Origin: Macrostomum hystrix | Lineage: Eukaryota; Platyhelminthes; Macrostomidae | Reading direction: 5' to 3' | DNA length: 64,000 nucleotides | Assembly: GCA_950097015.1 (NCBI GenBank) | Contig: CATNEN010000033.1 | Coordinates: 3,911,501 to 3,975,500 of the forward strand | Shown here: in pieces, positions 44,361-56,640 of the stretch | Position numbering within the stretch: position 1 is the stretch's first letter | Layout: every line of letters starts with the position of its first letter | Position numbers and translations under genes: made by a program | Notes under the pieces: model-generated | What the model was told of the DNA's origin: nothing | What the model saw: only the letters and a program-made list of their open reading frames with translations | Database searches by the model: none

Positions 44361-47300
44361 ATCATGGCCATGTAAGGGCTTGTCCAGTCGCTTGAAACCG
44401 ACGGCGGCGTTGGCGAGGGATCGTTCGGCGAAGCCGACGGTGTGTCCGCAGCAACCGGCGCTCGCTCGACTGGCTTCTGTCGCCCGCCGTTGGTCTCACT
44501 TTTGATGCCGACTGCACGCCGGCGCTGGCTGAACGTCTGTGTTTTCTCTTTTATCTTTTCGTTGGTTGCCCGAACTTCTGCGACCATCGAAGAAGAGGAA
44601 TCGGCATCGTCAGCGCTGGTGTCGTCATCCACTGAACGTCCGCCAGGCGATGTGGAGTGAACTCGCATGTGCTTACGCAATGAGCTGGGGTGTGTGTAGG
44701 ATTTGTCGCAGCCGCCAATGCGGCAGTAATAGGGCTTGTCATTCATGTGCACGTGCATGTGCTTCTTGCGATCCGAGCTATTTGCGAAGCGCCTATCGCA
44801 GCCGTCGTATTCACACTTGAACGGCTTCTCGCCTGCAGGGAAGGAAAGTGCAGATCAGTGAGTCAGATGCTATTTTTAGAACTGGCTGTTTTGAATCAAG
44901 CCCATGTCACACCGCCAGAGGAAAAGGGGTCAGTGAGTCAGATGCTATTTTTAGAACTGGCTGTTTTGAAATCAAGCCCATGTCACACCGCCAGAGGAAA
45001 AGGGGTCAGTGAGTCAGATGCTATTTTTAGAATCGCTAATCGAATAGATAAAATTAAACCGATAAGTCCGCAAAAACTACATATTTTCCGCATCAGACTT
45101 TAGGAAACCTTTTCACTTTTTGTGTTCAAGTGGCAAGAAAATAAAACAAAATAAATAAATATAAAAATATAAAGATAAATATAAAAACTAAGACTTGTAA
45201 ATAAAAAAGTTTACGGCTTGAGAAAGAAGGTCAGTAAGAGAGAGCACGGATAAGATCAGGGCTGAGAACAATGCCTTTCAACTTTCAGGAAGTGAAATCC
45301 TACTTAACATCGGTTAATTAATTCCTTTCTGGAATTCTTCACAGAAAATTCTGTCAGTTTATTTGTGTCTAACACATCCAGTTATGTCAGCAGCAGCCCA
45401 AAGCAACGGCTTGGCAACTAAAAACATGGCCCCACTCGGCTCTCTCTCTGTGTCGAATTCCGGACCTGGCAACCAAAAGAATCCAATGTGGCTGCTGCTG
45501 GCTGACTGACTTCTGTCTGAGTTTTATTCCAGTACGGGAACGGCACGCGCTCTATTCACAGGTAAGCAGAATTGGATCTTTTTTTCTAAGAAAGAAACGA
45601 TGCGAATTAAGCAGAAAGGTGAGACTAAAACGGTCAAAGATGTCAGTGGAATTAAACAAAGGAGACACCACACGGCCAGCCTAATTATAAAGGAACCTTA
45701 ACTTCTGCATTTGTCAGCAACTCGTTATGCAGGGGTTCTCATCTGAATGCAGGGAGAAGAGTGTGGGGAGACGCCACTTCTCACTCTCCCTGTTTCTTTC
45801 TGTTTCAACGAAAGAAGAGTCCGTCTCGTTAGGCGCTGTCCAGTCCGCTTAGTGTGTGTCGGCCTCATTATTTATTTAACAGCAAAATTTCACTGCATTT
45901 AAGCCTTCAGTATACCTTCTCGTTTTTTGCGGCAGAACCCTGCGTGCTCTGCACGTCTTCTTTTCGCTTTCTGCTTTTTAGCAGCAGTTTTCAAGCAGAC
46001 AAAGCTCCTAATAAGTATTGAACAGCAAGAGGTTTGAACATACCGACAGATGGGTGCACCGCACAGATTGGTCTATGGGCAAAACCGACCCCCAACCTGC
46101 CCCTCCCATTTAGGGAGAAGGGAGAACCTCTTATTAGGACTTCCAGCTGAATCTAACGGCTAATGAAGCTTTCAGTGTTTCAATAACTTCCATTAAATGC
46201 GTTCCCCACCACCCGCAGCGCTGCCCAGTCTGCTCCCCATATAAACTGCTCCCAATTTAAACTGCTCCCCATTTAAACCCCCCAGAGTGTGGGACAGGGA
46301 GATTGTGGGACAGGGAGAGTGTGGGACAGGGAGTGTGGGACAGGGAGTGTGGGACAGGGAGTGTGGGACAGGGAGAGTGGGACAGGGAGAGTGTGGGACA
46401 GGGAGTGTGGGACAGGGAGAGTGTGGGACAGGGAGAGTGTGGGACAGGGAGAGTGGGACAGGGAGAGTGTGGGACAGGAAGAGTGTGGGACAGGGAGAGT
46501 GGGACAGGGAGAGTGTGGGACAGGGAGTGTGGGACAGGGAGAGTGTGGGACAGGGAGTGTGGGACAGGGAGTGTGGGACAGGGAGTGTGGGACAGGGAGA
46601 GTGTGGGACAGGGAGAGTGTGGGACAGGGAGTGTGGGACAGGGAGAGTGTGGGACAGGGAGTGTGGGACAGGGAGTGTGGGACAGGGAGTGTGGGACAGG
46701 GAGTGTGGGACAGGGAGTGTGGGACAGGGAGAGTGTGGGACAGGGAGAGTGGGACAGGGAGAGTGTGGGACAGGGAGAGTGTGGGACAGGGAGAGTGGGG
46801 ACAGGGAGAGTGTGGGACAGGGAGTGTGGGACAGGGAGTGTGGGACAGGGAGTGTGGGACAGGGAGTGTGGGACAGGGAGTGTGGGACAGGGAGTGTGGG
46901 ACAGGGAGTGTGGGACAGGGAGTGTGGGACAGGGAGAGTGTGGGACAGGGAGAGTGTGGGACAGGGAGTGTGGGACAGGGAGAGTGTGGGACAGGGAGTG
47001 TGGGACAGGGAGTGTGGGACAGGGAGTGTGGGACAGGGAGTGTGGGACAGGGAGAGTGTGGGACAGGGAGAGTGGGACAGGGAGAGTGTGGGACAGGGAG
47101 AGTGTGGGACAGGGAGAGTGTGGGACAGGGAGAGTGGGACAGGGAGAGTGTGGGACAGGGAATGTGGGACAGGGAGAGTGTGGGACAGGGAGAGTGTGGG
47201 ACAGGGAGTGTGGGACAGGGAGAGTGGGACAGGGAGAGTGTGGGACAGGGAGTGTGGGACAGGGAGAGTGTGGGACAGGAAGAGTGTGGGACAGGGAGTG

Positions 47301-48920
47301 TGGGACAGGGAGAGTGTGGGACAGGAAGAGTGTGGGACAGGGAGAGTGTGGGACAGGAAGAGTGTGGGACAGGGAGAGTGGGACAGGGAGAGTGTGGGAC
47401 AGGGAGAGTGTGGGACAGGGAGAGTGTGGGACAGTGTGGAAGAATGAGCGCATACTGTAGCGATGAAGAGATTCCAAGAGAAACCCAATTAGGTCAGTGT
47501 GGTCAGCTCACCTGTGTGCGTCCGTTTGTGGATCTTAAGGTTCTCGGATCTGGCGAAGACTTTGCCGCAGCTGGGAAAGGGACAGGGGAAAGGCTTCTCC
47601 CCTGTGTGCACCCGGATGTGGTTCACCAGCTTGTACTTGGCTTTGAATGGCTTGAAATGGCGCGCACACTCTTGCCAGTAGCAAGTGTGGTCCGTCAGCT
47701 CCGGTCCTGCGGGTTGCAAGGCCAGACAGGTTGGTTAGATAGGTGAGACTGATTGGTAGATAGGTGAGACTGATTGGTAGATAGGTGAGACTGATTGGTA
47801 GATAGGTGAGACTGATTGGTAGATAGGTGAGACTGATTGGTAGATATGTGAGACTGATTGATTGATAGATGAGACTGATTGATTGATAGATGAGACTGGT
47901 CGATTGATAGATGAGACTGGTCGATTGATAGATGAGACTGGTCGATTGATAGATGAGAGTGATTGATTGATAGATGAGAGTGATCGATTGATAGATGAGA
48001 GTGATCGATTGATAGATGAAAGTGATCGGTTGATTGATGAGACTGATCGATTGATAAGAGATAGATAAGACTGATTAGTGGATAGGTGAGACTGATTGGT
48101 AGATTGGTGAGACTAATTGGTGGTAGATGAGAGATCAGTCAGTGGAGGCTGGTCATTCACTGTCAGATCCGGACTCACCGCCCACGTGATCAACGGTGAT
48201 GTGAGTGACGATATCGTGCACGCTGGCGAAGAGCCGGTTGCACGGCTTCCTGGGCTCCGGCTGATCCCGCTCGATCCACAAGCAGCGATAATCACGAAGG
48301 CCGCCGCCACCGACGCCACCGCCGCCGCGCTGTAGATAGGCTCGATAGAATGCGGGACCGTAGGCCGTCATGTTTAAATGATTGAAGTGGCTGAAGCTGC
48401 TGGCGAAATGACCAGCTGCCGCGGCTGCCTGGTGATAGGCCTGGTGATGCGGCGGATGCTGCTGCTGCTGCAGCTGGCTGGGGTGAGTCTGAGTCAGGTG
48501 CTGATGAGGTGTGTATGGAGGCTGCAGGTAAGCGGCCGCAGTTTGCAGTGGGTCTGGAGCTGCTGAGATTGGAAAGCCCACATGCTGATGCTGCTGCTGC
48601 TGACTCTGCTGATGATGTTGATGGTGGCCTTGATGCTGCTCAGACGCACCCAAAGACTGCTGCTGATGCTGCTGCTGATGCTGCGGCAGCGGGGGCTGCG
48701 CCTGGCCGAGCAGCTCGCCGTAGGGAAATTCGACGGCTGCCACGGCGGCGGTGGCAGCGGCTGCGTACTGCTGATGACGGCGCAGGAACAGGTCGCCAAC
48801 GGTCGTCGGGCTGGGGTAGGACTGGCTATGTTGGCCATGCTGCTGCTGCTGCTGCTGGTACTGCTGCTGCTGCTGCTGCTGCTGGTTCGGAACAACGTGC
48901 GGCTGATAAGAACTGAACAT
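44234..48920 (-). CDS. Zic: Zic-family C2H2 zinc-finger transcription factor (odd-paired homologue)
   Basis: Three minus-strand exons, 48920-48179, 47706-47512 and 44832-44234, join in frame (G|GA and G|GC codons) to 511 aa. The N-terminal 200 residues are rich in Gln, His and Ala. The five tandem zinc fingers of the family follow. Finger 1 is atypical ([19 protein letters not shown] ... THITVDH). Finger 2 is [19 protein letters not shown]. Finger 3 is [19 protein letters not shown], finger 4 [19 protein letters not shown], and finger 5 [19 protein letters not shown]. The linker TGEKPF between fingers 3 and 4 is split by intron 2 at a position I recall as typical of Zic genes. Finger 5 has C-x4-C spacing. 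The tail has polyGln/His. The protein is nuclear, binds GLI-type GC-rich sites, and acts in neural and mesodermal patterning in other animals. Intron 1 is a 22-bp array and intron 2 holds a 1.15-kb G-rich array. Confidence 0.96.
44316..44360. repeat. (CTG)n run encoding polyglutamine in Zic exon 3
   Basis: GCTGCTG units on the + strand encode the C-terminal Gln run of Zic on the minus strand. Confidence 0.85.
44850..45035. repeat. about 75-bp direct repeat, 2.4 copies, in Zic intron 2
   Basis: A block with TCAGTGAGTCAGATGCTATT and GTCACACCGCCAGAGGAAAA appears three times, the last truncated after TTTTTAGAA. It begins 18 bp from the exon 3 acceptor. Confidence 0.93.
46285..47438. repeat. G-rich 14/16-bp minisatellite in Zic intron 2
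   Basis: About 77 units of GTGGGACAGGGA followed by GT or GAGT, so 14-mers and 16-mers alternate irregularly, with a few GAGTGGGACAGG short forms. Every unit has two GGG runs on the + strand. Long frames on both strands are artefacts. Confidence 0.97.
47735..48125. repeat. about 21-bp minisatellite filling Zic intron 1
   Basis: The left units are GGTAGATAGGTGAGACTGATT. Later units become GATTGATAGATGAGACTGGTC. It begins about 30 bp from the exon 2 acceptor and ends about 50 bp from the exon 1 donor, so the 472-bp intron is mostly array. Confidence 0.94.
48590..48900. repeat. CTG-rich triplet runs encoding Gln/His tracts of Zic exon 1
   Basis: Several CTG/CAG clusters (48580-48606, 48658-48694, 48838-48885) within the first Zic coding exon encode polyGln and Gln/His stretches near the N-terminus. 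Confidence 0.85.
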
Positions 48921-49560
48921 GGCGAGGGGGATGCTGCTTCAGCGGGAACTCAACAGGGGGCGCCCAGGTAGTTGGGATTGGGGAGGGCGGAACAGGGAAG
49001 GAGGGATTATTGTTTAGCCCTGAAGAAAGCGTCCCGCAACTGCAGTGCTGAGGCGAAGCGTAGCTCAAACGGTGCAGCGCGCAGTGGGGGTGGATGAGGA
49101 GGCCTATGCAGTTTGTCTGCGGCTGCCAGGCTGCCCGATGTGGCTCTGAAGGATAGACGGCGTCATGGCGGGCGACTCCGCCGGGGGTCGGTCTTTTAAC
49201 CGGCGGGGGGCCGGGACTGCCGGGCCGCGCGGAGGGTTGGCGCTGCGTGTCCCCGGCGTTGGCGGAGGATGGGGTGGCTGTCCGGGGCGGCCCGCGCGGA
49301 TTGGCTGCTAGCTCAGCCATTGGAAGCGTCGCAGCGGGGAGTGTGGGCGGAGCGGACTGGGGTGGGGCGCTGTCTGTGGGAAATGGAGTTCGGGGGACTG
49401 CGGGACCCCCCTATGCGAAAATTGCTATGGCTGGGCCTGCATTGCCTCTAATGTGTGGGTGGGGTCTCTGTTGATTGAAGCCGAACTAATTTAGTCTATG
49501 GTCATTAAGTTTGCCAATTAGCCAGGATAGGACTGGCTTGCCATGCGCCTTCGCTTATTT
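48921..49560 (-). promoter_or_regulatory. GC- and CpG-rich 5' region of Zic
   Basis: The 550 bp upstream of the Zic ATG are clearly richer in GC and CpG than the surroundings, for example around 49150-49330. This is consistent with a promoter/5' UTR, although no TATA or initiator was assigned. Open frames here have no support. Confidence 0.4.
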
Positions 49561-49584
49561 GCTTAGATAATTAATTTCCTGCTT

Positions 49585-50035
49585 TATGTTCTGTAATCTG
49601 TTCTGTAGCTGTTCTGAAATCTTTGCTGCAACTGTTCTGTATCCGTGCTGTAGCTGTTCTGTAATCTTTGCTGCAACTGTTCTGTAATCTTTGCTGCAAC
49701 TGTTCTGTATCCGTGCTGCAACTGTTCTGTAATCTGTGCTGTAGCTGTTCTGTAATCTGTGCTGCAACTGTTGCTCTGTATAGCTGTTCTGTAATATTTG
49801 GTATAGCTGTTCTATAGTCTGTACTGTATCTAATCTGTAATCTGTGTGGTAGCTGTAGCAGTTCTGTAATCTGTGCTGTAGCTGTTCTGTAATTTGTGGT
49901 ATAGCTGCTCTGTATTCTGTGCTGTAAATATTCTGTAATCTGTGCTGTAAATAATCTGTAATCTGTGCTGTAAATATTCTGTAATCTGTGCTGTAAATAT
50001 TCTGTAATCTGTGCTGTAGCTGTTCCGTAATCTGC
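49585..50035. repeat. 23-bp minisatellite, about 20 diverged copies
   Basis: The unit is around CTGTAATCTGTGCTGTAGCT plus GTT. Units vary in GCTGCAAC, GTAAATA and TATCCGTG segments. It lies upstream of Zic. Confidence 0.93.
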
Positions 50036-51360
50036 GTACTTAAGATAACAATGAAATACATGCCAGAATACATCCAAAATACACACTAGGAAACTCAATA
50101 GCAAGCTAATGATCTCACATGGTATTAAAAACATGACTTTATCCATTTGAATAAGTTGACTGTAACATCAATTTTATATTAAGGTTCTTAATTGTACTAG
50201 TACCTGAAAATCTCAAAACTTGTTAATTTAAGCATTATGTTCCCTTCAAGGGAAATAAATATTGTGGTGTATAAGCTATTAAAAACTATAAAATCTATTT
50301 AAGTGGAAGAGGAAATTGTCTCGTTTCTTGTCTCTTTATGTCTGTGTATAATACGGAGGTATTGAATATTAGAACCCCCGTTGATTTCTGAGATCCTGCA
50401 CAACACATCTCAGTTCATGAGCACACTATGAGCGCACATCGCTCTTATTGTCTGTCTGTTCGGCCCCCCACTGACCATCGATCTAAAAACTTTTATTGTT
50501 TGCAATTTATAGAACTGCTAATTTTCCCTCCCTAGGGATGCGAGAATTGTGAATTATCTTATCTTTTTTCTCCTTCAATTAACCTGCTCATTGTGAGGCT
50601 GTTGTATTGAGTATATGGCAATGGGATTTCAATATTTTTTCGTCAGTTTATAGTATTGAAGAGAATGCTGAAAAAACGGAATATTTTTTGAACGACCGCC
50701 ACCGCCACGCCCTCTGCCCCTTCGATTGGGAATAAAATCCCAGACACAGAGGAGACACCAATTTATTGTGCAATTATGTGAGAATTGAACAGCCTTGAAA
50801 TCATGAGGTTGTCAGATCTGAAATCTGCAGGTTTCAATGGTCTTCATTGAGTTTGAGAGAATGGAAAAGCCATTTATGGAAAGTGAAGCTTGAACATTAA
50901 GCGTAGTTGCTACACGCGCAATGGGATCCATGCAGGAGTGCCGCTTTGGGGGGAAACAAGTTGTGTGGGAAATCTGCGCGCAAACATCCTTCTGTGGGAT
51001 GTGAAAGATTCAAAGATAAAGAGGAGCAATCGAGAACTCCATGCGTGCAGAACTAAAACACACTCCCACCTTGCACCAGCTTCCCAGGACACTTACTAAC
51101 TAACCCCGGCAGAATTTATCGAATATGTATATTATAGACGCTCCCCCTAGATTGACTGACAGGTTGGCAACTGCTGCGCAGTGTATGCACCTGCAGCATT
51201 TCGATGCTCGTGGCCTTCACGGGGCTGTTTCATTGGGTGCATACCAATCCCTTCATAATAGACCATCTTAGCTTGTACTGTTCACACTGCAGTGAAGTGC
51301 GCCTTGGTCCAAGATTTAGTACAATTAAAGATTCAGTCTGTGATTCGCATTGCGTGTGGC
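50036..51360. other. gene-free intergenic DNA
   Basis: A/T-rich, with no supported exon, RNA gene or element end. Confidence 0.5.
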
Positions 51361-51364
51361 TGGA

Positions 51365-53396
51365 AGAAAGTTAGGGTGAGAGGAATAGAGGCATATAGAG
51401 TGAGAGGAATAGAGGCATAGGGTGAGAGGAATAGAAGCATAGGGTGAGAGGAATAGAGGTATAGGGTGAGAGGAATAGAAGTATAGGGTGAGAGGAATAG
51501 AGGTATAGGGTGAGAGGAATAGAGGCATATAGAGTGAGAGGAATAGAGGCATAGGGTGAGAGGAATAGAGGCATAGGGTGAGAGGAATAAAGGCATATAG
51601 AGTGAGAGGAATAGAGGCATAGGGTGAGAGGAATAGAGGCATAGGGTTAGAGGAAGAGAGGCATAGGGTTAGAGGAATAGAGGCATAGGGTTAGAGGAAG
51701 AGAGGCATAGGGTGAGAGGAATAGAGGCATATAGAGTGAGAGGAATAGAGGCATAGGGTGAGAGGAATAGAGGCATAGGGTTAGAGGAAGAGAGGCATAG
51801 GGTTAAAGGAAGAGAGGCATAGGGTGAGAGGAATAGAGGCATATAGAGTGAGAGGAATAGAGGCATAGGGTGAGAGGAATAGAGGCATAGGGTTAGAGGA
51901 AGAGAGGCATAGGGTTAAAGGAAGAGAGGCATAGGGTGAGAGGAATAGAGGCATATAGAGTGAGAGGAATAGAGGCATAGGGTGAGAGGAATAGAGGCAT
52001 AGGGTTAGAGGAAGAGAGGCATAGGGTTAGAGGAAGAGAGGCATAGGGTGAGAGGAATAGAGGCATATAGAGTGAGAGGAATAGAGGCATAGGGTGAGAG
52101 GAATAGAGGCATAGGGTTTGAGGAAGAGAGGCATAGGGTTAAAGGAAGAGAGGCATAGAGTAAGAGGAATAGAGGCATAGGGTGAGAGGAATAGAGGCAT
52201 AGGGTGAGAGGAATAGAGGCATAGGGTTAGAGGAAGAGAGGCCTAGGGTTAGAGGAAGAGAGGCATAGAGTAAGAGGAATAGAGGCATAGGGTGAGAGGA
52301 ATAGAGGCATAGGGTTAGAGGAAGAGAGGCATAGGGTTAAAGGAAGAGAGGCATAGGGTGAGAGGAATAGAGGCATAGGGTGAGAGGAATAGAGGCATAT
52401 AGAGTGAGAGGAATAGAGGCATAGGGTGAGAGGAATAGAGGCATAGGGTTAGAGGAAGAGAGGCATAGGGTTAGAGGAAGAGAGGCATAGGGTGAGAGGA
52501 ATAGAGGCATATAGAGTGAGAGGAATAGAGGCATAGGGTGAGAGGAATAGAGGCATAGGGTTTGAGGAAGAGAGGCATAGGGTTAAAGGAAGAGAGGCAT
52601 AGAGTAAGAGGAATAGAGGCATAGGGTGAGAGGAATAGAGGCATAGGGTGAGAGGAATAGAGGCATAGGGTTAGAGGAAGAGAGGCCTAGGGTTAGAGGA
52701 AGAGAGGCATAGAGTAAGAGGAATAGAGGCATAGGGTGAGAGGAATAGAGGCATAGGGTTAGAGGAAGAGAGGCATAGGGTTAAAGGAAGAGAGGCATAG
52801 GGTGAGAGGAATAGAGGCATATAGAGTGAGAGGAATAGAGGCATAGGGTGAGAGGAATAGAGGCATAGGGTTAGAGGAAGAGAGGCATAGGGTTAAAGGA
52901 AGAGAGGCATAGGGTGAGAGGAATAGAGGCATATAGAGTGAGAGGAATAGAGGCATAGGGTGAGAGGAATAGAGGCATAGGGTTAGAGGAAGAGAGGCAT
53001 AGGGTTAGAGGAAGAGAGGCATAGGGTGAGAGGAATAGAGGCATATAGAGTGAGAGGAATAGAGGCATAGGGTGAGAGGAATAGAGGCATAGGGTTTGAG
53101 GAAGAGAGGCATAGGGTTAAAGGAAGAGAGGCATAGAGTAAGAGGAATAGAGGCATAGGGTGAGAGGAATAGAGGCATAGGGTGAGAGGAATAGAGGCAT
53201 AGGGTTAGAGGAAGAGAGGCCTAGGGTTAGAGGAAGAGAGGCATAGAGTAAGAGGAATAGAGGCATAGGGTGAGAGGAATAGAGGCATAGGGTTAGAGGA
53301 AGAGAGGCATAGGGTGAGAGGAAGAGAGGCATAGGGTTAGAGGAACAGAGGCATAGGGTGAGAGGAATAGAGGCATAGGGTTAGAGGAAGAGAGTT
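51365..53396. repeat. 20-24-bp purine-rich minisatellite with 112-bp and about 444-bp higher-order repeats
   Basis: The basic unit is GAGAGGAATAGAGGCATAGG plus GT, with TTAGAGGAAG, TATAGAGTGA and GAGTAAG variants. A five-unit block recurs every 112 bp (51669, 51781, 51893; again 52759, 52871). Markers GGGTTTGAGGAAG (52111, 52555, 53089) and GGCCTAGGG (52241, 52685, 53219) recur at 444 and then 534 bp. Open frames on the minus strand are artefacts. Confidence 0.96.
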
Positions 53397-54820
53397 ATAG
53401 ATGAGAGTGAAAATGTCTGAAAATCTACCTCGTACTAATGTTCTTTAGTAAGCTTAGCAATTCAGAGTAGCTGAAAGTATATTTTTTATCTATAGGCATC
53501 TCCAACTCCAATCATGTTGCACGCCGGGCATTTAAGCGTGAAATGAAAGATAATAGATGCAAAATCAGAGTAAAACGATGAGGATTGTACCAACCAACCT
53601 TATTGAATTGAGTGCTCATGGACCCAGCAACAGATTTGTTCTCTCACTCTACTCATCTCCATCTTCCACTGACCCACTCGAGGTTTAATATGCTATTTAT
53701 TTTTTTAATGCAACACATTGTCATTTTCTGTATGAAAGTGTGCTCGCAGATTTGAAGGGGCAGGGTTGAGAGACGGACGGTTTGTCAAACCTGTCAATCA
53801 AAGTCTGGTAGCCCACTGTCCCTCTCACCTCTCTTTCCCTGTCTTAATAAGGCCAGGTTGTCGCTAACAATTTTAGGGTCGCAGCGACAGTCATTTCTGG
53901 TATTTAATATCGGCAGTGTTCTCACACCATGGAATGCTAAAATAGCTTAGAGATGAGAACATTGTTGAGCTCTCTCAGCAGGACAAGATCTCTCCATCTC
54001 TGCCCATTGTCTAGCAAGGAGTCAGGCGTGTTTGTTGTTAGTACCCGAAAGCATGCAGTTTCCACGAAACATCGGGTGAGGTGGCTGGCATGCGATACAC
54101 GCCGATAATGGACAGCTGCATGCTATATAGCTGAGTTGGCTGGGCACAAGTGTCATTGAAGTGTCGGAGCAACTGGCCAATTCAATTCTGCAGAAATGCG
54201 CTCAATTTGTGCTCAAATATTCACCCCACAATACAGTTTCATGTGCAGTAGGGTGAATTAAAATAAGTGAACTCTTTATTTTCGAGGTAATTTTCGTTCC
54301 ATCATTTACGGGTCGGAGGATCGGCTTGCGAAACATGGGCAAGGATGCAGCTTATATTAAACAAACTCTAACTATAACTGTTCAAATATCTCTAACTGTA
54401 ATGAAGCGCGGTACCCTAAGTCACTGTTACCGCTCGGGTTGGCCCATAGAACTGCTAATTAGAGCTGTTAGATGGCAACTAAGCTTTGGTCAGTCAACTG
54501 TGCTCATGGCAGAGGCATTAAACCAGTGGTGCAATGGTGACATTGTGCGTAGGAAATCTTATTTTTGCTAAGCATGCCGCGAGGCGTCGAAAGAGAGAAC
54601 CCTGCGATCGCTGGAGCATGCACTCAGCGCTTTGAGTTGAAAACAGTTTTCTTGAAACTGGGCTTCGTATATGAAGCCTTATGGAGCAAACCAATCACAA
54701 AATTCGTTCTTGTTTTCATTGGCAACTATGAAATTTAGCTCGAGGGCATAGATTTTAATGGTTTTGACAATGAGTTCACATCTAAATGCGTTCTCTGACA
54801 GAAATCTGACAGTCTGACAG
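53397..54820. other. gene-free intergenic DNA
   Basis: No supported exon or element. An 81-codon frame at 54326-54571 lacks motifs. Confidence 0.5.
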
Positions 54821-54824
54821 CAAT

Positions 54825-55212
54825 CAGTCTGACAGACACATCCCTGACAGACACATCCCTGACAGATACATCCCTGACAGACACATCCCTGACAGATATA
54901 TCCCTGACAGACACATCCCTGACAGACACATCCCTGACAGACACATCCCTGACAGACACATCCCTGACAGACACATCCCTGACAGACACATCCCTGACAG
55001 ACACATCCCTGACAGACACATCCCTGACAGACACATCCCTGACAGACACATCCCTGACAGATATATCCCTGACAGATACATCCCTGACAGACACATCCCT
55101 GACAGATACATCCCTGAAAGACACATCCCTGACAGATATATCCCTGACAGATACATCCCTGACAGACACATCCATGACAGATACATCCCTGACAGATACA
55201 TCCCTGACATCT
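54825..55212. repeat. 15-bp minisatellite, about 26 copies
   Basis: The unit is ACATCCCTGACAGAC, with GATAC and GATAT variants. The middle (54915-55060) is invariant and the edges vary. It opens three artefactual minus-strand frames. Confidence 0.96.
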
Positions 55213-55980
55213 AGGCAGCTTTCGTAAATCTTGTTTTTCAAATTTATCCGCTCGCGGATCAGAGTTGACTAGGAAGCTTGAAAAAAATTGCTTCATCGAT
55301 CAAAGTGTTGTTATTTGCTGAGCCTAATTATTGATTTTGTTCACCTGTAAACTGGCAGTACAATTTCTTTTTTTTTCAATTTTTTTCGCTCAGAGTGGGA
55401 ACATGAAGAACTGAAAAGCAGGGGAGTTTAAGTGGGGAAGCTTTGGTTGGGAAGCTAATTTTTTCAGGTTAATTTAAATTGTTTCGGAGCTGCGGGTGGG
55501 GGAAGAACTTGAGCTTGCACCGGGTCTCTGAGCAAAACTATTTTCCCCTAGGGAGGATCTCCACTCCCCATCAGATCAGTTGCTGGGACAAAGGTGAGAG
55601 AAAAAGTTGGCCAAGCCTCAGGGGGGGGACATTGGCCGGATATTGACCGTGAGTTCACCGCGGCGGTTTCCAGGCGCGATTCTGTTCCCAATTTTTTTAT
55701 CCAGGTAAATCTCAATTGGAGCGGGACTTCCATCTCGGGGTGGGATCTCACAGTCTGGCTGGGGGAGGGGCACAAACGGGCTACTCCAGTTGTTCTGGTC
55801 GATTATGTGACAGCTTACCATTTCACAGGCATTCTTGAAATCCCCACACAATGCGAGCTGGGAAAAATGGGAAAATGAACTTTAGAAATTCTTCAGGAAA
55901 ACTTCAGGGTGGGATGGGGGACTCCGACCGGTAAAACTTCAGGCATAAGGGAACATTTAAAAAATTTAATTAAGAAAAAA
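55213..55980. other. unique spacer
   Basis: No supported gene; short frames on both strands without motifs. Confidence 0.5.
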
Positions 55981-55984
55981 CTTC

Positions 55985-56640
55985 AGGGAGGGAGTCAAAG
56001 AAAACTTCAGGTTGGGCAAAACTTCAGGTTGGGTAAAACTTCAGGTTGGTTGGGCAAAACTTCCTGTTGGGTAAAACTTCAGGTTGGGTAAAACTTCAGG
56101 TTGGGTAAAACTTCAGGTTGGGTAAAACTTCAGGTTGGGTAAAACTTCAGGTTGGAAAAAACTTCAGGTTGGGTAAAACTTCAGGTTGGGTAAAACTTCA
56201 GGTTGGTTGTGTGAAACTTCAGGTTGGGTAAAACTTCAGGTTGGTTGTGTGAAATTTCAGGTTTGGTAAAACTTCAGGTCGGGTAAAACTTCAGGTTTGG
56301 TAAAACTTCAGGTCGGGTAAAACTTCAGGTTGGTTGTGTGAAATTTCAGGTTGGGTAAAACTTCAGGTTGGGAAAAATTTCAGGTTGGGAAAAACTTCAG
56401 GTTGGTTGGGTGAAACTTCAGGTTTGTTGGGTAAAACTTCAGGTTTGTTGGGTAAAACTTCAGGTTGGTTGGGTAAAAGTTCACTGAGTTCACAGCCTGA
56501 AAAGTTCAGGTTGTGTAAAACTTCAGGTTAAGTAGAACTTCAGGTTGGTTTGGTGTAAGTTCAGGTTGGGTGAAACTTCAGGTTGGGTGAAACTTCAGGT
56601 TGGGTAACAACTCAGGATTGGACTTTAAAACTTCAGATCG
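55985..56640. repeat. 17-bp (and 21-bp) minisatellite, about 36 copies
   Basis: The unit is AAAACTTCAGGTTGGGT. Forms with an inserted GTTG or GGTTG make 21-23-bp units. Degenerate at both edges. Confidence 0.95.

Noticed and set aside
46193-47746. 400-485-codon frames on both strands
   Set aside because: They are translations of the G-rich array in Zic intron 2.
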